This document shows, piece by piece, positions 25,787 through 35,087 of a DNA stretch of 64,000 nt (its first letter is position 1; the number at the start of each line of letters is the position of its first letter). This DNA is from Subtercola sp. (lineage in GTDB: Bacteria; Actinomycetota; Actinomycetes; Actinomycetales; Microbacteriaceae), in assembly GCA_025463745.1 (NCBI GenBank), contig JAODBB010000217.1, forward strand, positions 20,790 through 84,789, in the 5' to 3' direction. The translations under genes were made by a program, and so were the position numbers. Under the pieces are notes generated by a model. It made no database searches, was not told the origin of the DNA, and worked only from the letters and a program-made list of their open reading frames with translations.

Positions 25787-26856
25787 TGTAAACGTACCTT
25801 TCTTGTTGCATGTGGGCTGGGAAAAAATCGCGAGAAGAGCCTGCTTTTAAGCCAGGCGAAAACCGTGGGCGCAACAACCGAAGCCATCAGGAGCGCCCCG
25901 GTGACGATGTTGATCACATCAGAGGTCACGTTCGAGAAACGCAGTGCGCTCTGCAGAAGGCCGATGAGCACGACACCGGCGATGACGCCATGCAAGGCAC
26001 CTCGCCCGCCGAAGATCGACACGCCGCCGAGCAGAACCGCGGCGATCACTGTCAACTCGAGCCCGACGGCATTGTCGCCCCGGGAACTGCCATAACGGAA
26101 GGTGTAATAGATGCCCGCGAGGCTGGCCAGCAGTCCGCTCAGCAGAAAGAGGATGAACTTGGTTCTCTTTACGCGCACACCCGAGAACCGAGCGACCTCC
26201 CGCGCACGCCCGGTAGCGAAGATTCCGCGGCCGAAGGGTGTGAAATGGAGGAGCAGAGCGAACACGATCACGAGCGCGGCAACAAGCACCATGACAAGAG
26301 GAATCCCCGTGCGCGGGAAATTGGCATTCGCCAGGCTCTTATAGAAAGCGGGAAAAGTGGTTATCGACGTGGTGCCGAGAATTCCGACGGCGATTCCGCG
26401 GAACAGCGCGAGCGTGCCGATCGTCACCGCGAGCGAGGGCAATCCCACCACCGTCACCAAGAACCCGTTGAGCGCGCCGACAAAAAGGCCTACCGCCAGG
26501 CAGATGACCATCGCCAACTCGATCGGAACGCCACCCGCGTACAAGAAGCCCAGCACGACATTGCTGATGCCTACAGTGCTCGCCACCGACAGGTCGATTT
26601 CGCCCGAGATCAAGATGAGGGTCATCGGCAGGGCGATGAGGAGCACCGGCGTCAGGTCGAGCAGCAGATAGCTCAGAGTCAATGGAGTCGCGAACTTGGG
26701 AATACTGCTGCAGGCGACGATGGCCACGATGATGACGGCGATGATCACCGCGAACTCTCGGGTCAGTAGCACCCGCTGCCAGAGCGGCGAACCGTAGGCT
26801 GCGTACTTTCTCGACTCCCTCGTGACGGGAGCCACCAGGGTATCTGTTTCAGTCAT
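25783..26856 (-). CDS. rhaQ: Rhamnose-type sugar ABC transporter permease (RhaQ-like)
   Basis: I place the start at ATG 26856 (MTETDTLVAPVTRESRKYAA), which overlaps the upstream permease stop by 8 nt; the ORF-track start lies within that gene. The 357-aa product has about 9-10 TM helices of the RbsC/AraH superfamily (LPMTLILISGEIDLSVAS, GLPSLAVTIGTLALFRG, GGVSIFGGRGALHGV). It pairs with the other permease as a heterodimeric channel. Confidence 0.88.
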   Translation of the reverse strand: MTETDTLVAPVTRESRKYAAYGSPLWQRVLLTREFAVIIAVIIVAIVACSSIPKFATPLTLSYLLLDLTPVLLIALPMTLILISGEIDLSVASTVGISNVVLGFLYAGGVPIELAMVICLAVGLFVGALNGFLVTVVGLPSLAVTIGTLALFRGIAVGILGTTSITTFPAFYKSLANANFPRTGIPLVMVLVAALVIVFALLLHFTPFGRGIFATGRAREVARFSGVRVKRTKFILFLLSGLLASLAGIYYTFRYGSSRGDNAVGLELTVIAAVLLGGVSIFGGRGALHGVIAGVVLIGLLQSALRFSNVTSDVINIVTGALLMASVVAPTVFAWLKSRLFSRFFPSPHATRKVRLQ

Positions 26857-27883
26857 GTGACGACTCTCTGATTGAAGTGAACCGGTGCGCTTGACGCAGA
26901 GAAAGAATCCGGTCGAGCACGATGGCACCGAGGATGAGCACACCGACCACGGCCTGCTGCCAGAAGTCGGGAATGCCCAGAAGGGGCAGAGCGCGATTGA
27001 TACTGACCAGCAGGAGGGCGCCGATGCCTGCACCCCACACCGATCCGCTGCCACCGAAGATGGCCACGCCACCGATCACCGCGGCTGCCACGGCGCTCAA
27101 CTCGAGCCCGCTGCCGGCCTGGGAGTCGATGGTTCCGTACCGGGCCGTGAACAGCACGCCCGACAACCCGGCGAGTGCACCGGATGCGGCGAAAGCGATC
27201 AGGAGACGCCGCGTGACGTTCAGGCCATACAGTCGCGCGGCCTCCGGGTCAGACCCGATCGCGTAGAACTCGCGCCCACCGCGCTTGTTCTTCAGGTACC
27301 AGGCTGCTGCCAGTAACACGACGACGGCGACGATGGCGAGGGAGGGAATACCGAATACGGTGCCGATGCCGAAGGCAAGAAAGTCGTGGGGAAGTTGCGT
27401 GGCGTTGATCATCGAGCTGTGCGACCACGCCACGTTGATTCCCCGATAGGCGTAGAGGGTGCCGAGGGTCACGACCAGAGCCGGCGCCTTTGCGATCGCC
27501 ACCAGCAGCCCGTTGACCATTCCGAGAAGCGCGCCGAAACAGACCCCGGCGAGAACGACGAGCAATACCGGTATTCCAGGAAAATCGATGAACAGTCGGC
27601 CGGTCAGCCACGCGCTGAGCCCCAAGACCGATCCGACCGACAGGTCGATGTTGCGCGTGATCAGCACGATGGCCTGACCGGTGGCGAGGATGACCAGGAT
27701 GGCCGGGCTGAGCAGCAGGTCGCGAGGGCCATCGGGCCCGAACAAGAAGAGTGGATTCTGACTCACTGTCACGATCAGCAGAAGGAGAAATGCCAGTAGA
27801 ACACCGAGTTCGCGCGACCTGGCGAATGCTCCGGCTGCACCCGCGAGCGCGCCCTCGTTTTTTGCGCGAGTGAGAGTCGTCAT
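26849..27883 (-). CDS. rhaP: Rhamnose-type sugar ABC transporter permease (RhaP-like)
   Basis: This 344-aa RbsC-like permease shows LATGQAIVLITRNIDLSVGS, KAPALVVTLGTLYAYRGIN and VIGGVAIFGGSGSVWGAG. Its start overlaps the ATPase stop (ATGA). Two non-identical permeases following one ATPase and a RhaS-like SBP is the arrangement of the rhamnose importer rather than the single-permease ribose type. Confidence 0.88.
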   Translation of the reverse strand: MTTLTRAKNEGALAGAAGAFARSRELGVLLAFLLLLIVTVSQNPLFLFGPDGPRDLLLSPAILVILATGQAIVLITRNIDLSVGSVLGLSAWLTGRLFIDFPGIPVLLVVLAGVCFGALLGMVNGLLVAIAKAPALVVTLGTLYAYRGINVAWSHSSMINATQLPHDFLAFGIGTVFGIPSLAIVAVVVLLAAAWYLKNKRGGREFYAIGSDPEAARLYGLNVTRRLLIAFAASGALAGLSGVLFTARYGTIDSQAGSGLELSAVAAAVIGGVAIFGGSGSVWGAGIGALLLVSINRALPLLGIPDFWQQAVVGVLILGAIVLDRILSLRQAHRFTSIRESSHD

Positions 27884-29415
27884 ACTGCCGAGCGCCTTTC
27901 ATGGGTTGCGGAGAACATCACTGTCTCTGCGGTCGCTTCAGAGCGAGGGATGTCGGCGGTCATGTGGCCCTCTCGCATCACCAGGATGCGATCGGCCATG
28001 CCCAGCACTTCGGGCAGCTCGGATGAAATCATGATGATGGCAAGACCTTCTCCCGCGAGTTTCGATAAGAGGGCGTGCACGTCGGCCTTGGTGCCGACAT
28101 CGATACCTCTGGTCGGTTCGTCGACGATCAGCAGCGTCGGGTTGGTGGCAAGCCACTTCGCCAGCACGACCTTCTGCTGATTGCCGCCCGATAGGGTGGC
28201 CGTGCTCGTGTCGAGAGCGTTCGCCTTCACGCTGAGGCGTGCGAGCCAATCGGCGGCGGACCGGTTTTCTGACCGATTTGTGATGAAGCCGAATCGGGCC
28301 AGGCTCGACTTGATGGCCAGGGTGCTGTTTCTCGCCAGACCGAACGGAAGTACGATGCCTTGCTGCCGGCGGTCTTCGGGCACCAAGGCGATACCCAGCT
28401 GCATCGCCGCAACCGTATTCAGACGCGGAACGACTCGGCCTTCGAGCGTGACCGTGCCGCTTTCGTAACTGTCTATTCCGAAGATCGCGCGCGCTACTTC
28501 GCTCCGCCCCGCGCCGACCAGGCCCGCGAGACCGACGATCTCCCCGGCTCTGACCTCGAACGAAATGTCATGGAACTGACCGGTCGAGGTGAGCTTCTCG
28601 ACCTTCAGAACGACATCGCCGATCGGCACTGTCTGCTTGGGATAGAGGGAGTCGACGTCTCGGCCCACCATTTTGCGAACGATGCCTGCCACCGTTGTGG
28701 CCTCGATGCGATCGGTCGAGATGTATGCGCCGTCGCGCATCACCGTGATGGTGTCGCACAGGTCGTAGACCTCGTCGAAGCGATGCGAAATGAAGAGGAT
28801 GGCGCGCCCCTCGTCGCGAAGGCTTCGGGCGACGGCGAACAGCCGGCTCGCTTCGACCTCGCTCAGGGCGGCGGTGGGTTCATCCATGATCAGAATCCGG
28901 GCCTCGAGCGAGATCGCCTTTGCGATCTCGATGATCTGCTGATCGGCGATCGAAAGACCTTCGGCGGGCCTGTCGGGATCGATGTCGACTCCGAGGCGCT
29001 GAAAGAGACGACGAACATGGCCACGCATCGCCGCACGGTCGATTCGGCCGAAAGACTTCAGCAGGTGACGGCCCATGAAGATGTTCTCGGTCACCGACAA
29101 ATCGGGAAAGAGCGTGGGCTCTTGATAGATGACCGCGATGCCGGACTGCTTCGAGTCTGCTGTAGAGCGAAAGTGCACCGTCTCGCCCCCGAGCACGAAC
29201 TCACCGGAGTCGCGTTGGTACAGGCCCGCGATGATCTTCACGATCGTCGACTTGCCCGCCCCGTTCTCACCCATCAGTGCGTGAATAGAACCCGCTCGCA
29301 GAACGAGTTCACCGTCGCGAAGGGCTTGCACCGGGCCGAACGACTTGGAGACACCGCGAAGCTCAAGTACGACGTCGCCGGCCTCGGCGCGCATTGAGGC
29401 AGTACTCATGACCAT
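27880..29415 (-). CDS. rhaT: Sugar ABC transporter ATPase, two ABC cassettes (RhaT-like)
   Basis: This 511-aa duplicated ATPase has N-terminal Walker A GENGAGKST (about residue 47) and ILIMDEPTAALS. The C-terminal cassette has LSGGNQQKVVLAKWLA and LLIVDEPTRGIDVG. The degenerate Walker A in the second half is normal for RbsA/XylG proteins. I choose ATG 29415, preceded by AAAGGAGAAACACC; it overlaps the upstream aldolase gene by 10 nt. Confidence 0.9.
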   Translation of the reverse strand: MVMSTASMRAEAGDVVLELRGVSKSFGPVQALRDGELVLRAGSIHALMGENGAGKSTIVKIIAGLYQRDSGEFVLGGETVHFRSTADSKQSGIAVIYQEPTLFPDLSVTENIFMGRHLLKSFGRIDRAAMRGHVRRLFQRLGVDIDPDRPAEGLSIADQQIIEIAKAISLEARILIMDEPTAALSEVEASRLFAVARSLRDEGRAILFISHRFDEVYDLCDTITVMRDGAYISTDRIEATTVAGIVRKMVGRDVDSLYPKQTVPIGDVVLKVEKLTSTGQFHDISFEVRAGEIVGLAGLVGAGRSEVARAIFGIDSYESGTVTLEGRVVPRLNTVAAMQLGIALVPEDRRQQGIVLPFGLARNSTLAIKSSLARFGFITNRSENRSAADWLARLSVKANALDTSTATLSGGNQQKVVLAKWLATNPTLLIVDEPTRGIDVGTKADVHALLSKLAGEGLAIIMISSELPEVLGMADRILVMREGHMTADIPRSEATAETVMFSATHERRSAV

Positions 29416-30182
29416 GGTGTTTCTCCTTTCTGACCAAGCGCCACTCGGCGCAGCAACTCGTCGGGCCGGGTATCGATACGCTCGGCGTCACGAGCCGACA
29501 AGTGAACGGGGGCTCCGATGGCAAGTGCTCCGGCAAGAATTCGAGCGGACTTGGCGGCCATGAGAGTGATCTGCGAAACCTCCTCCGCGGTGTGGCCGAG
29601 GGCGAACATGCCGTGATTGACGAGATAGATAACCTTCGGCATCGACCCATGCTCTGCCGTGAAGGCCCGAAGGCGCTCGCGCACGAGGCGGCCGAGCGAC
29701 AGCCCCGGGTCGGTGTACGGAATCAGTAGTTGGTACTGGCCCAGCACCACGATCTGGTCGGGAAACAGGCCACCCGCTACCAGCGCTTGGGCCTGTGACG
29801 AGCACAACAGTGAATTGACGTCGGTCGGGTGCGTGTGCCCCACGAACTTCGCCCCAGCCACGTCGATGCAGACGGCATGCAGGATGGCCTCGACCGAGGG
29901 TCTCTTCGCCGTATCGTCGATTCGCGAAGCCATTAGTACAGACCCGACGGTTTCGTCGTCTGCGCCTTCGTCATCAAGCAGTCTGAGGATGGGGGTCAGC
30001 GAGACGTGCACGTAGTCGCCGAGTTCGGCGCTGACCATCGAGACACCGCTTGCCTTGATGAACATGGTGTTCTCGGGGGCGGCTGCCGAAACGTTCCCCT
30101 CAGCGAGGATCGCCCAATCGTGGGCGGGGTCTCCTAGCTCATGCGAAAGTCGCAGGGCGCTCTCACGTAGCTCGCTCGTCAT
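29406..30182 (-). CDS. Class II aldolase/adducin family protein
   Basis: This 258-aa protein starts at ATG 30182, overlapping the kinase stop. Metal-site motifs are GHTHPTDVN (HxH) and LVNHGMFALGHT; the substrate loop is ILAEGNVSA, FIKASGVSM. It resembles L-fuculose-phosphate aldolase and relatives (which also include epimerases and decarboxylases). The operon already has a RhaD-type domain in the bifunctional protein, so this is either a second aldolase for another keto-sugar phosphate or an accessory activity. Confidence 0.85.
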   Translation of the reverse strand: MTSELRESALRLSHELGDPAHDWAILAEGNVSAAAPENTMFIKASGVSMVSAELGDYVHVSLTPILRLLDDEGADDETVGSVLMASRIDDTAKRPSVEAILHAVCIDVAGAKFVGHTHPTDVNSLLCSSQAQALVAGGLFPDQIVVLGQYQLLIPYTDPGLSLGRLVRERLRAFTAEHGSMPKVIYLVNHGMFALGHTAEEVSQITLMAAKSARILAGALAIGAPVHLSARDAERIDTRPDELLRRVALGQKGETPWS

Positions 30183-31690
30183 GCTCGCACACCCTTTCGC
30201 CCTGCCGACGTCCCGTTCGCCCACTCGATTGCAGCTTCCCAGCGCCGTTGCGCCTCAGGCGCAGGCTCGTATTGCTTCGGTGGCGAGGCTGCACGCATCA
30301 GTTCCCGCGCATGTTCGGTATCGCGTATCGTGCCCGCGCTGATCATCTGCACCAGCACATTGCCTGCGCTTGAACCCTCGGCGGGGCCGGCCAGAACAAC
30401 CCGGTCGCAGGCGTCGGCGGTGAGCTGACAGAGGAGCTCGCTGCGTGAGCCGCCGCCCGTCAGGTGAATGACCGACGAACTCTTGCCGCTCAACTTCTCT
30501 GCGGCTTCGATGGCCAGGCGATATGCGAGCGCAAGGCTTTCCAGGATGCAGCGAGCGAACTCACCCGGTGTGGCAGGAACCGCGAAGCCCTCGTCTCTGC
30601 AGTGCTGCACGATACGTTCTACCGTCTGGCCTTGCTCGACGAAATCTGGATGCGACACGTCGATGAGAGCGGCGAACGGCGTGGCCGTGTCGGCTTCTGA
30701 AATCACATCCACGACTGCCAAAGGCTCACTGCGGCTCGCGTTCCATTCACGTACGCACTCTTCGAGAAGCCACAGGCCCGTCAGATTACGCATGAAGAGT
30801 GTGCTGCCGAATGCGCCTTGCTCATTCGTGAATCCGGCCGATCGTGCCTCTGCACTCACAATGGCAGCAGACAGCTCCTGGCCGACCAAAGACCATGATC
30901 CGCTGGAGATATAGGCGAAATCGGGGCGATCGGGCGCCACCGGCAGCGCGAGTACCGCCGAAGCCGTGTCGTGCTCGGCGACCCGTACGACAACGACGGA
31001 TTGCTCGGCTTCGACCTGAGCGGCAGCACGCGGTGTGAGGCGACCCGCGACGCTGCCTGTTTCGAAGACCGGGGGAAGCGCGCCCTTCGGAACTCCTGCA
31101 GCTGTGAGCTGCTCGATCGACCAGTCGCCGGTCGTCGCATCCAGAAGCTCTGTGGTGGAAGCGATGGTGCGCTCTGCCCCGAGCACTCCCGTCAGCCAGA
31201 ACACCCACAGGTCGGGAATCAAGACGATCGAGCGATCTCGCGGGGCCGCGTCACTCGTGTAGAGCTCTGCCAACCGGTTGATGCTGTTGATCGGCATGCC
31301 CAAGATTCCCGTGCGAGAGTATGCAACGCTTTCGGGGATGACGTTCTTCATGAACTCGAAGTAAGACTTCGACGCACTCCGGTAGTGCGAGGAATCGAGC
31401 GCATCACCGTCGGCCGTGCGAACAAAGCTGAAATCCACACCCCAGCTGTCGATGCCGATACTACTGATCTGCAGGCGTCCGTTTTGCTCGGCATGCTTGA
31501 TTGCCGCACGAACTCCCTCGAGCGACCGCCTGAACAACTCATCGAGATTCCAGATCAGAAGCCCGTTTTTACGAATCGGTTCGTTCGAGAACCGGGTGAC
31601 TTCCACGAACGTGAGCTGCCCATCCTCGAGCGACCCATAACTTACTCGGCCGCTCGTGGCGCCAAGGTCTATAGCGATGTGAACCGACAT
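30179..31690 (-). CDS. rhaB: Rhamnulokinase
   Basis: This 503-aa FGGY-family kinase starts at ATG 31690 (MSVHIAIDLGATSGRV); the eight upstream codons in the ORF track lack an SD sequence. RhaB hallmarks include SSIGIDSWGVDF, SYISSGSWSL-like AYISSGSWSLVG, TNEQGAFGST and MRNLTGLWLLEECVREW. It phosphorylates L-rhamnulose at O1. It is the first gene of the minus-strand operon, transcribed from a divergent promoter shared with the DeoR gene, with a TGCTAC-N12-GTAGCA dyad 65 bases upstream. Confidence 0.93.
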   Translation of the reverse strand: MSVHIAIDLGATSGRVSYGSLEDGQLTFVEVTRFSNEPIRKNGLLIWNLDELFRRSLEGVRAAIKHAEQNGRLQISSIGIDSWGVDFSFVRTADGDALDSSHYRSASKSYFEFMKNVIPESVAYSRTGILGMPINSINRLAELYTSDAAPRDRSIVLIPDLWVFWLTGVLGAERTIASTTELLDATTGDWSIEQLTAAGVPKGALPPVFETGSVAGRLTPRAAAQVEAEQSVVVVRVAEHDTASAVLALPVAPDRPDFAYISSGSWSLVGQELSAAIVSAEARSAGFTNEQGAFGSTLFMRNLTGLWLLEECVREWNASRSEPLAVVDVISEADTATPFAALIDVSHPDFVEQGQTVERIVQHCRDEGFAVPATPGEFARCILESLALAYRLAIEAAEKLSGKSSSVIHLTGGGSRSELLCQLTADACDRVVLAGPAEGSSAGNVLVQMISAGTIRDTEHARELMRAASPPKQYEPAPEAQRRWEAAIEWANGTSAGRKGVRA

Positions 31691-31754
31691 TTGATATTTC
31701 CCAAGAATGTACACAAGACGTCTACCTTGACGACTCGAACCAGCGGCGGAGTGC

Positions 31755-31778
31755 TGCTACTTAATGTGAAATGTAGCA
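31755..31778. promoter_or_regulatory. Operator TGCTAC-N12-GTAGCA upstream of rhaB
   Basis: A perfect 6-bp inverted repeat with a 12-bp spacer. The identical architecture (TGTTAC-N12-GTAACA) recurs at 32802-32825 before the aldo/keto reductase operon, which argues for a common regulator, most simply the intervening DeoR protein. Confidence 0.65.
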
Positions 31779-31825
31779 AGATCTCTCATGCTGTGCAAGC
31801 TGGACATCCGCTGCATTACATGCCG

Positions 31826-31851
31826 TAACACTTTGATAACATGAGCTAACA
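31826..31851. promoter_or_regulatory. Three phased TAACA repeats before the DeoR gene
   Basis: TAACA at 31826, 31837 and 31847 (11- and 10-bp steps, about one helical turn) lies in the rhaB-deoR gap, 38 bp before the chosen deoR start. The half-site resembles that of the nearby dyads (GTAACA), so autoregulation is plausible. Confidence 0.45.
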
Positions 31852-31888
31852 CTGGTGTACGCGAGTGGGCGCGGACGGGAGCGGAAGC

Positions 31889-32647
31889 ATGACGGTATCA
31901 GGGTCGGTTGCCAACGAAGACCGACGCGAAGAGCTGCGCCGCGAACTGCGCACAGCCGGAGTCATCGACCTGAATGCCTCGGCCGCCAAGTGGAACGTTC
32001 ACCCGATGACCATTCGCCGGGACCTCGACTTTCTCGAGCAAGAAGGAATCGCTCGCCGGGTGCGCGGCGGGGCGATCCACGTGGGTGTCGAAGACTTCCA
32101 GCAGCGCCAAGGGCGCGAACTCGCCGCCAAACGGCGGATAGCGCAGAAGCTGCTCCCCCTGCTACCCCGCAAGACAGCCATCGGCCTCGACGCCTCGACG
32201 ACCGTGTTCCAGTTCGTCCGCTCCATCGCGCGTGCCGAACAGCTCTCAGTCATCACCAACGGTCTCGCGACCTTCGAGTCCCTGCAGAACAAGGCCGGCA
32301 TTCGCTCCTACCTGACCGGCGGTGAATCCGAAGAGGCGAACCACAGCCTGGTCGGCCCGTTGGCGGTTGCGGCGGTGTCGGGATTCCTTCTGACGCGGTG
32401 CTTCGTCTCCACGACGTGTCTTGACCCGATGATGGGAACCAGCGAGGGAACCACTGCCCAGGTCGAAGTGAAGCGCGCCATGGCCGATGCGTCTGAGCAC
32501 GTGGTGCTCGCCGCAGACTCCAGCAAGCTCGGCACGCGCTCACTCGTTCGTGCGCTGCCGATGTCGCGCATCGACGTACTGGTGACCGAACTCGATGTCA
32601 GCGATCCGCGCCTCGACCCGTATCGAAACCTGGTCGAGATTCTCTGA
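31889..32647 (+). CDS. DeoR-family transcriptional repressor
   Basis: The product is 252 aa from ATG 31889 (GGGAGCGGAAGC upstream); a GTG eight codons earlier is possible. The N-terminal winged HTH (about residues 10-60) shows NVHPMTIRRDLDFLEQEGIARRVRGGAIHV. The C-terminal DeoR sugar-phosphate sensor domain shows ALDASTTVFQFVRSIA, VITNGLATFESL and VVLAADSSKLGTRS. DeoR proteins are usually released by phosphorylated sugar intermediates. Position between two operons carrying matching dyads suggests it controls both. Confidence 0.9.
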   Translation: MTVSGSVANEDRREELRRELRTAGVIDLNASAAKWNVHPMTIRRDLDFLEQEGIARRVRGGAIHVGVEDFQQRQGRELAAKRRIAQKLLPLLPRKTAIGLDASTTVFQFVRSIARAEQLSVITNGLATFESLQNKAGIRSYLTGGESEEANHSLVGPLAVAAVSGFLLTRCFVSTTCLDPMMGTSEGTTAQVEVKRAMADASEHVVLAADSSKLGTRSLVRALPMSRIDVLVTELDVSDPRLDPYRNLVEIL

Positions 32648-32801
32648 GTTCGCAGGAGGGCGCTACCAGCGGTTTCACTCGCTCGCGTAACGCGCACTCA
32701 GGCACAGCCATGCCCAAAACGGCATCTGCTGTTAAGAAACAAATAACGTTAAATCACACAGGACTAGACACGATCTGAATCCGTATCTATGCTATCAATT
32801 G

Positions 32802-32825
32802 TGTTACTAGCAACTCTAAGTAACA
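32802..32825. promoter_or_regulatory. Operator TGTTAC-N12-GTAACA upstream of the aldo/keto reductase operon
   Basis: This is a perfect 6-bp dyad with the same 12-bp spacer as the site before rhaB. It lies 30 bases before the chosen AKR start. A weaker TGTTA-N9-TAACG sequence lies about 70 bases further upstream. Confidence 0.65.
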
Positions 32826-32854
32826 TCGGTATGTCAGAGACGATTGAGGACCAA

Positions 32855-33682
32855 ATGACCGACGTTCCCCAGGTGAAGCTGAATGATGGATCGACGATTC
32901 CACAGATCGGCCTCGGCATCTATGGCCCGGATGACAACGCTGCAGCAACGGCAGTCGAAACGGCGATCGCACGAGGGTACCGTCTCCTCGACACGGCTGA
33001 GCAGTATCAGAACGAGGTCGGTGTCGGTGAGGGCATCCGGCGATCCGGGGTGAACCGCGACACGCTGTACGTCACCACGAAGCTCGGTAATGAGAGCCAC
33101 GGATACGACGCGACCCTTCGAGGTTTCGACGGCAGTCTGCAGCGACTCGGCCTGGAGTACCTCGACCTGTTCCTGATCCACTGGCCGATGACGAAGCTCG
33201 ATCTGTACCCAGAGAGCTGGCGCGCACTCGAGAAGCTCAGGGCCGACGGTCTGGTGAGATCGATCGGTGTCGCGAACTTTCAGGAGAGTCACCTTTGCCG
33301 GCTCTTCGACGAATCGCAAACGGTGCCCGTCGTGAATCAGATCGAGCTTCACCCGGGCGTTCAGCGCCGGGCGCTACGACAATTCAACGCAGCCCACGGC
33401 ATCGTCACCGAAGCATGGTCTCCTCTCGCGTACGGAAATCTGCTTCAGAACCCCGTGCTGCAGAGCATTGCAGAACAGCACGACAAGAGCGTGGCGCAGG
33501 TTCTGCTGCGCTGGCACCTCGACCTCGGCAACGTGGTCATTCCGAAGACAGTGAATCCCAATCGCATGGCAGAGAACCTCGACGTCTTCGATTTCTCTCT
33601 TCAGCCAGGCGAAGTCGCCCGGATTGAAGAGCTCGAGAACGGGGTGCGTAACGCCTACGACCCCGACCTCATGGACGCGTGA
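32855..33682 (+). CDS. Aldo/keto reductase (2,5-diketogluconate reductase-like)
   Basis: This 275-aa AKR starts at ATG 32855 (TGAGGACC upstream); earlier ATGs in the ORF track would place the dyad operator within the gene. The catalytic tetrad is visible: Asp in RLLDTAEQYQNE with its Tyr, Lys in VTTKLGNES, and His in LIHWPM. The NADPH-binding end is IPKTVNPNRMAENLDVFDF. It may reduce an aldehyde or keto sugar produced by the dehydrogenase or aldolase steps nearby. It precedes the SBP gene by 125 bases. Confidence 0.88.
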   Translation: MTDVPQVKLNDGSTIPQIGLGIYGPDDNAAATAVETAIARGYRLLDTAEQYQNEVGVGEGIRRSGVNRDTLYVTTKLGNESHGYDATLRGFDGSLQRLGLEYLDLFLIHWPMTKLDLYPESWRALEKLRADGLVRSIGVANFQESHLCRLFDESQTVPVVNQIELHPGVQRRALRQFNAAHGIVTEAWSPLAYGNLLQNPVLQSIAEQHDKSVAQVLLRWHLDLGNVVIPKTVNPNRMAENLDVFDFSLQPGEVARIEELENGVRNAYDPDLMDA

Positions 33683-33807
33683 CGGCCGAACCGGCACACG
33701 TCCTTGCACCCAACGGCAGTATCTGCTGCCGGCATGTGTCAGCCCGAATGGTTCTGTCACTGCACCGTCAAATCACGCATTCGAAAAACTCAACGATGAG
33801 GTACACG

Positions 33808-35004
33808 ATGAACAACGAAAAGCCGACGCCCGGATCTCATTTAACGAAGGGACACCGCTACGGTTCGATAGCCAAAGGTGCGACGTATGTCACGCTGATC
33901 ATGCTGGCACTGAGCGGCTGTTCGATCGGCGGCGGAACTGCCGCGCCTTCGGCTTCGGGCATCGCAGGCTATTACGATCCCATCAACGCGGCGCTGTACG
34001 CTCCCGCAGACGCCCAGGTGATCCAACCGTCGTCGGGGCCGACAGATATCGGTCCGATCACCGGGCAAGAACTGACCCCGCTGTATTCGCAGGCCGAGCC
34101 GGTTCCCGACGGACCGATTGGCGATCCCTCGAAGACGTACACGTTCTGCTTCTCGCAAGGGCTGTCGAACAACCCCTGGTCGACGGCTCAGAAAGAGAGC
34201 TTGATGATCGAGGCCGCACGGCACCCGAACGTCACCATCAAGTACACGGAGACTAACGACCCCAGCCAACAGGTCTCCGATCTCCAGTCATGTGTCAGCC
34301 AGAAAGTGGATGGCGTGCTGGTGTTCCCCGAATCGGTCGGCCCCCTCACACCTGCCGTGAAATCGGTGTGTGACGCCGGGATCTTCATCATCGGCATGGA
34401 ACGCACGGTCGACACCACGTGCCCGAACTCGTGGGTGTACCTCGACTACAAACAGGGCGCCATCGATGTGGCAAAGGCGATCGGCGACAAACTCGGCGGC
34501 AAGGGTACCGTTGTCGAGACCCAGGGAACCATGGGTTCGTCGCCGCAGATCTTGCGCCACGAAGGATTCGCCGGAACGCTCGCGACAGACTATTCCGGCA
34601 TCACGACCTACGAAGCAACGCCGGCCGACTTCGATCGAACGAAGGCGTACCAATCGGCACTGAGCTTCCTGCAGTCTCCTCAGGGCAAGCAGATCGACGC
34701 CTGGTACACCCAGTACAGCGAAATGGCGCTCGGGGTTCGCGCAGCACTGGAACAGACCGGCCGCACAGACATTCCGATCTACACCTGGGGTGACGACAAA
34801 GCCACCTGCGCGGCCATCGAAGACGGATCGGTGCTGGCCTCGGTGCCGGCCACGCCGTTGCACGCCGATCTCGCTCTGCGCATCGCCATCAAAGCGATCG
34901 ATAAGCAGGACTACCCGAAGGCCGTGCTATTGCAGCAGCCGCCGCTGCTGACGAAAGACAACACGGCAGCTTACTGCGCAACGACCTGGGGCTCGGCGAG
35001 CTGA
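33808..35004 (+). CDS. Sugar-type ABC transporter substrate-binding lipoprotein
   Basis: The product is 398 aa from ATG 33808, supported by GAGG seven bases upstream. A basic N-terminus precedes TM-like VTLIMLALSGC (lipobox Cys). The mature protein has an unusually long linker (about 80 residues) before the Peripla_BP_4 domain (FCFSQGLSNNPWSTAQKESL, DGVLVFPESV, IYTWGDDKATCAAIEDG). At least four Cys in the domain could form disulfides. The ligand is unknown; the operon context suggests a sugar, polyol or nucleoside. Confidence 0.87.
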   Translation: MNNEKPTPGSHLTKGHRYGSIAKGATYVTLIMLALSGCSIGGGTAAPSASGIAGYYDPINAALYAPADAQVIQPSSGPTDIGPITGQELTPLYSQAEPVPDGPIGDPSKTYTFCFSQGLSNNPWSTAQKESLMIEAARHPNVTIKYTETNDPSQQVSDLQSCVSQKVDGVLVFPESVGPLTPAVKSVCDAGIFIIGMERTVDTTCPNSWVYLDYKQGAIDVAKAIGDKLGGKGTVVETQGTMGSSPQILRHEGFAGTLATDYSGITTYEATPADFDRTKAYQSALSFLQSPQGKQIDAWYTQYSEMALGVRAALEQTGRTDIPIYTWGDDKATCAAIEDGSVLASVPATPLHADLALRIAIKAIDKQDYPKAVLLQQPPLLTKDNTAAYCATTWGSAS

Positions 35005-35087
35005 GCGACTCGCACCCAGCACGGCGCTCTTCAGAGCACGCGCTGCCGATCATCCGTCTTGCCCCAGTCGAAGGGAATGACATCACC

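Noticed and set aside
23081-26095. Plus-strand ORFs of 532 and 457 codons
   Set aside because: Shadows of the bifunctional aldolase/dehydrogenase and of the RhaS-like gene, which carry clear family motifs on the minus strand.
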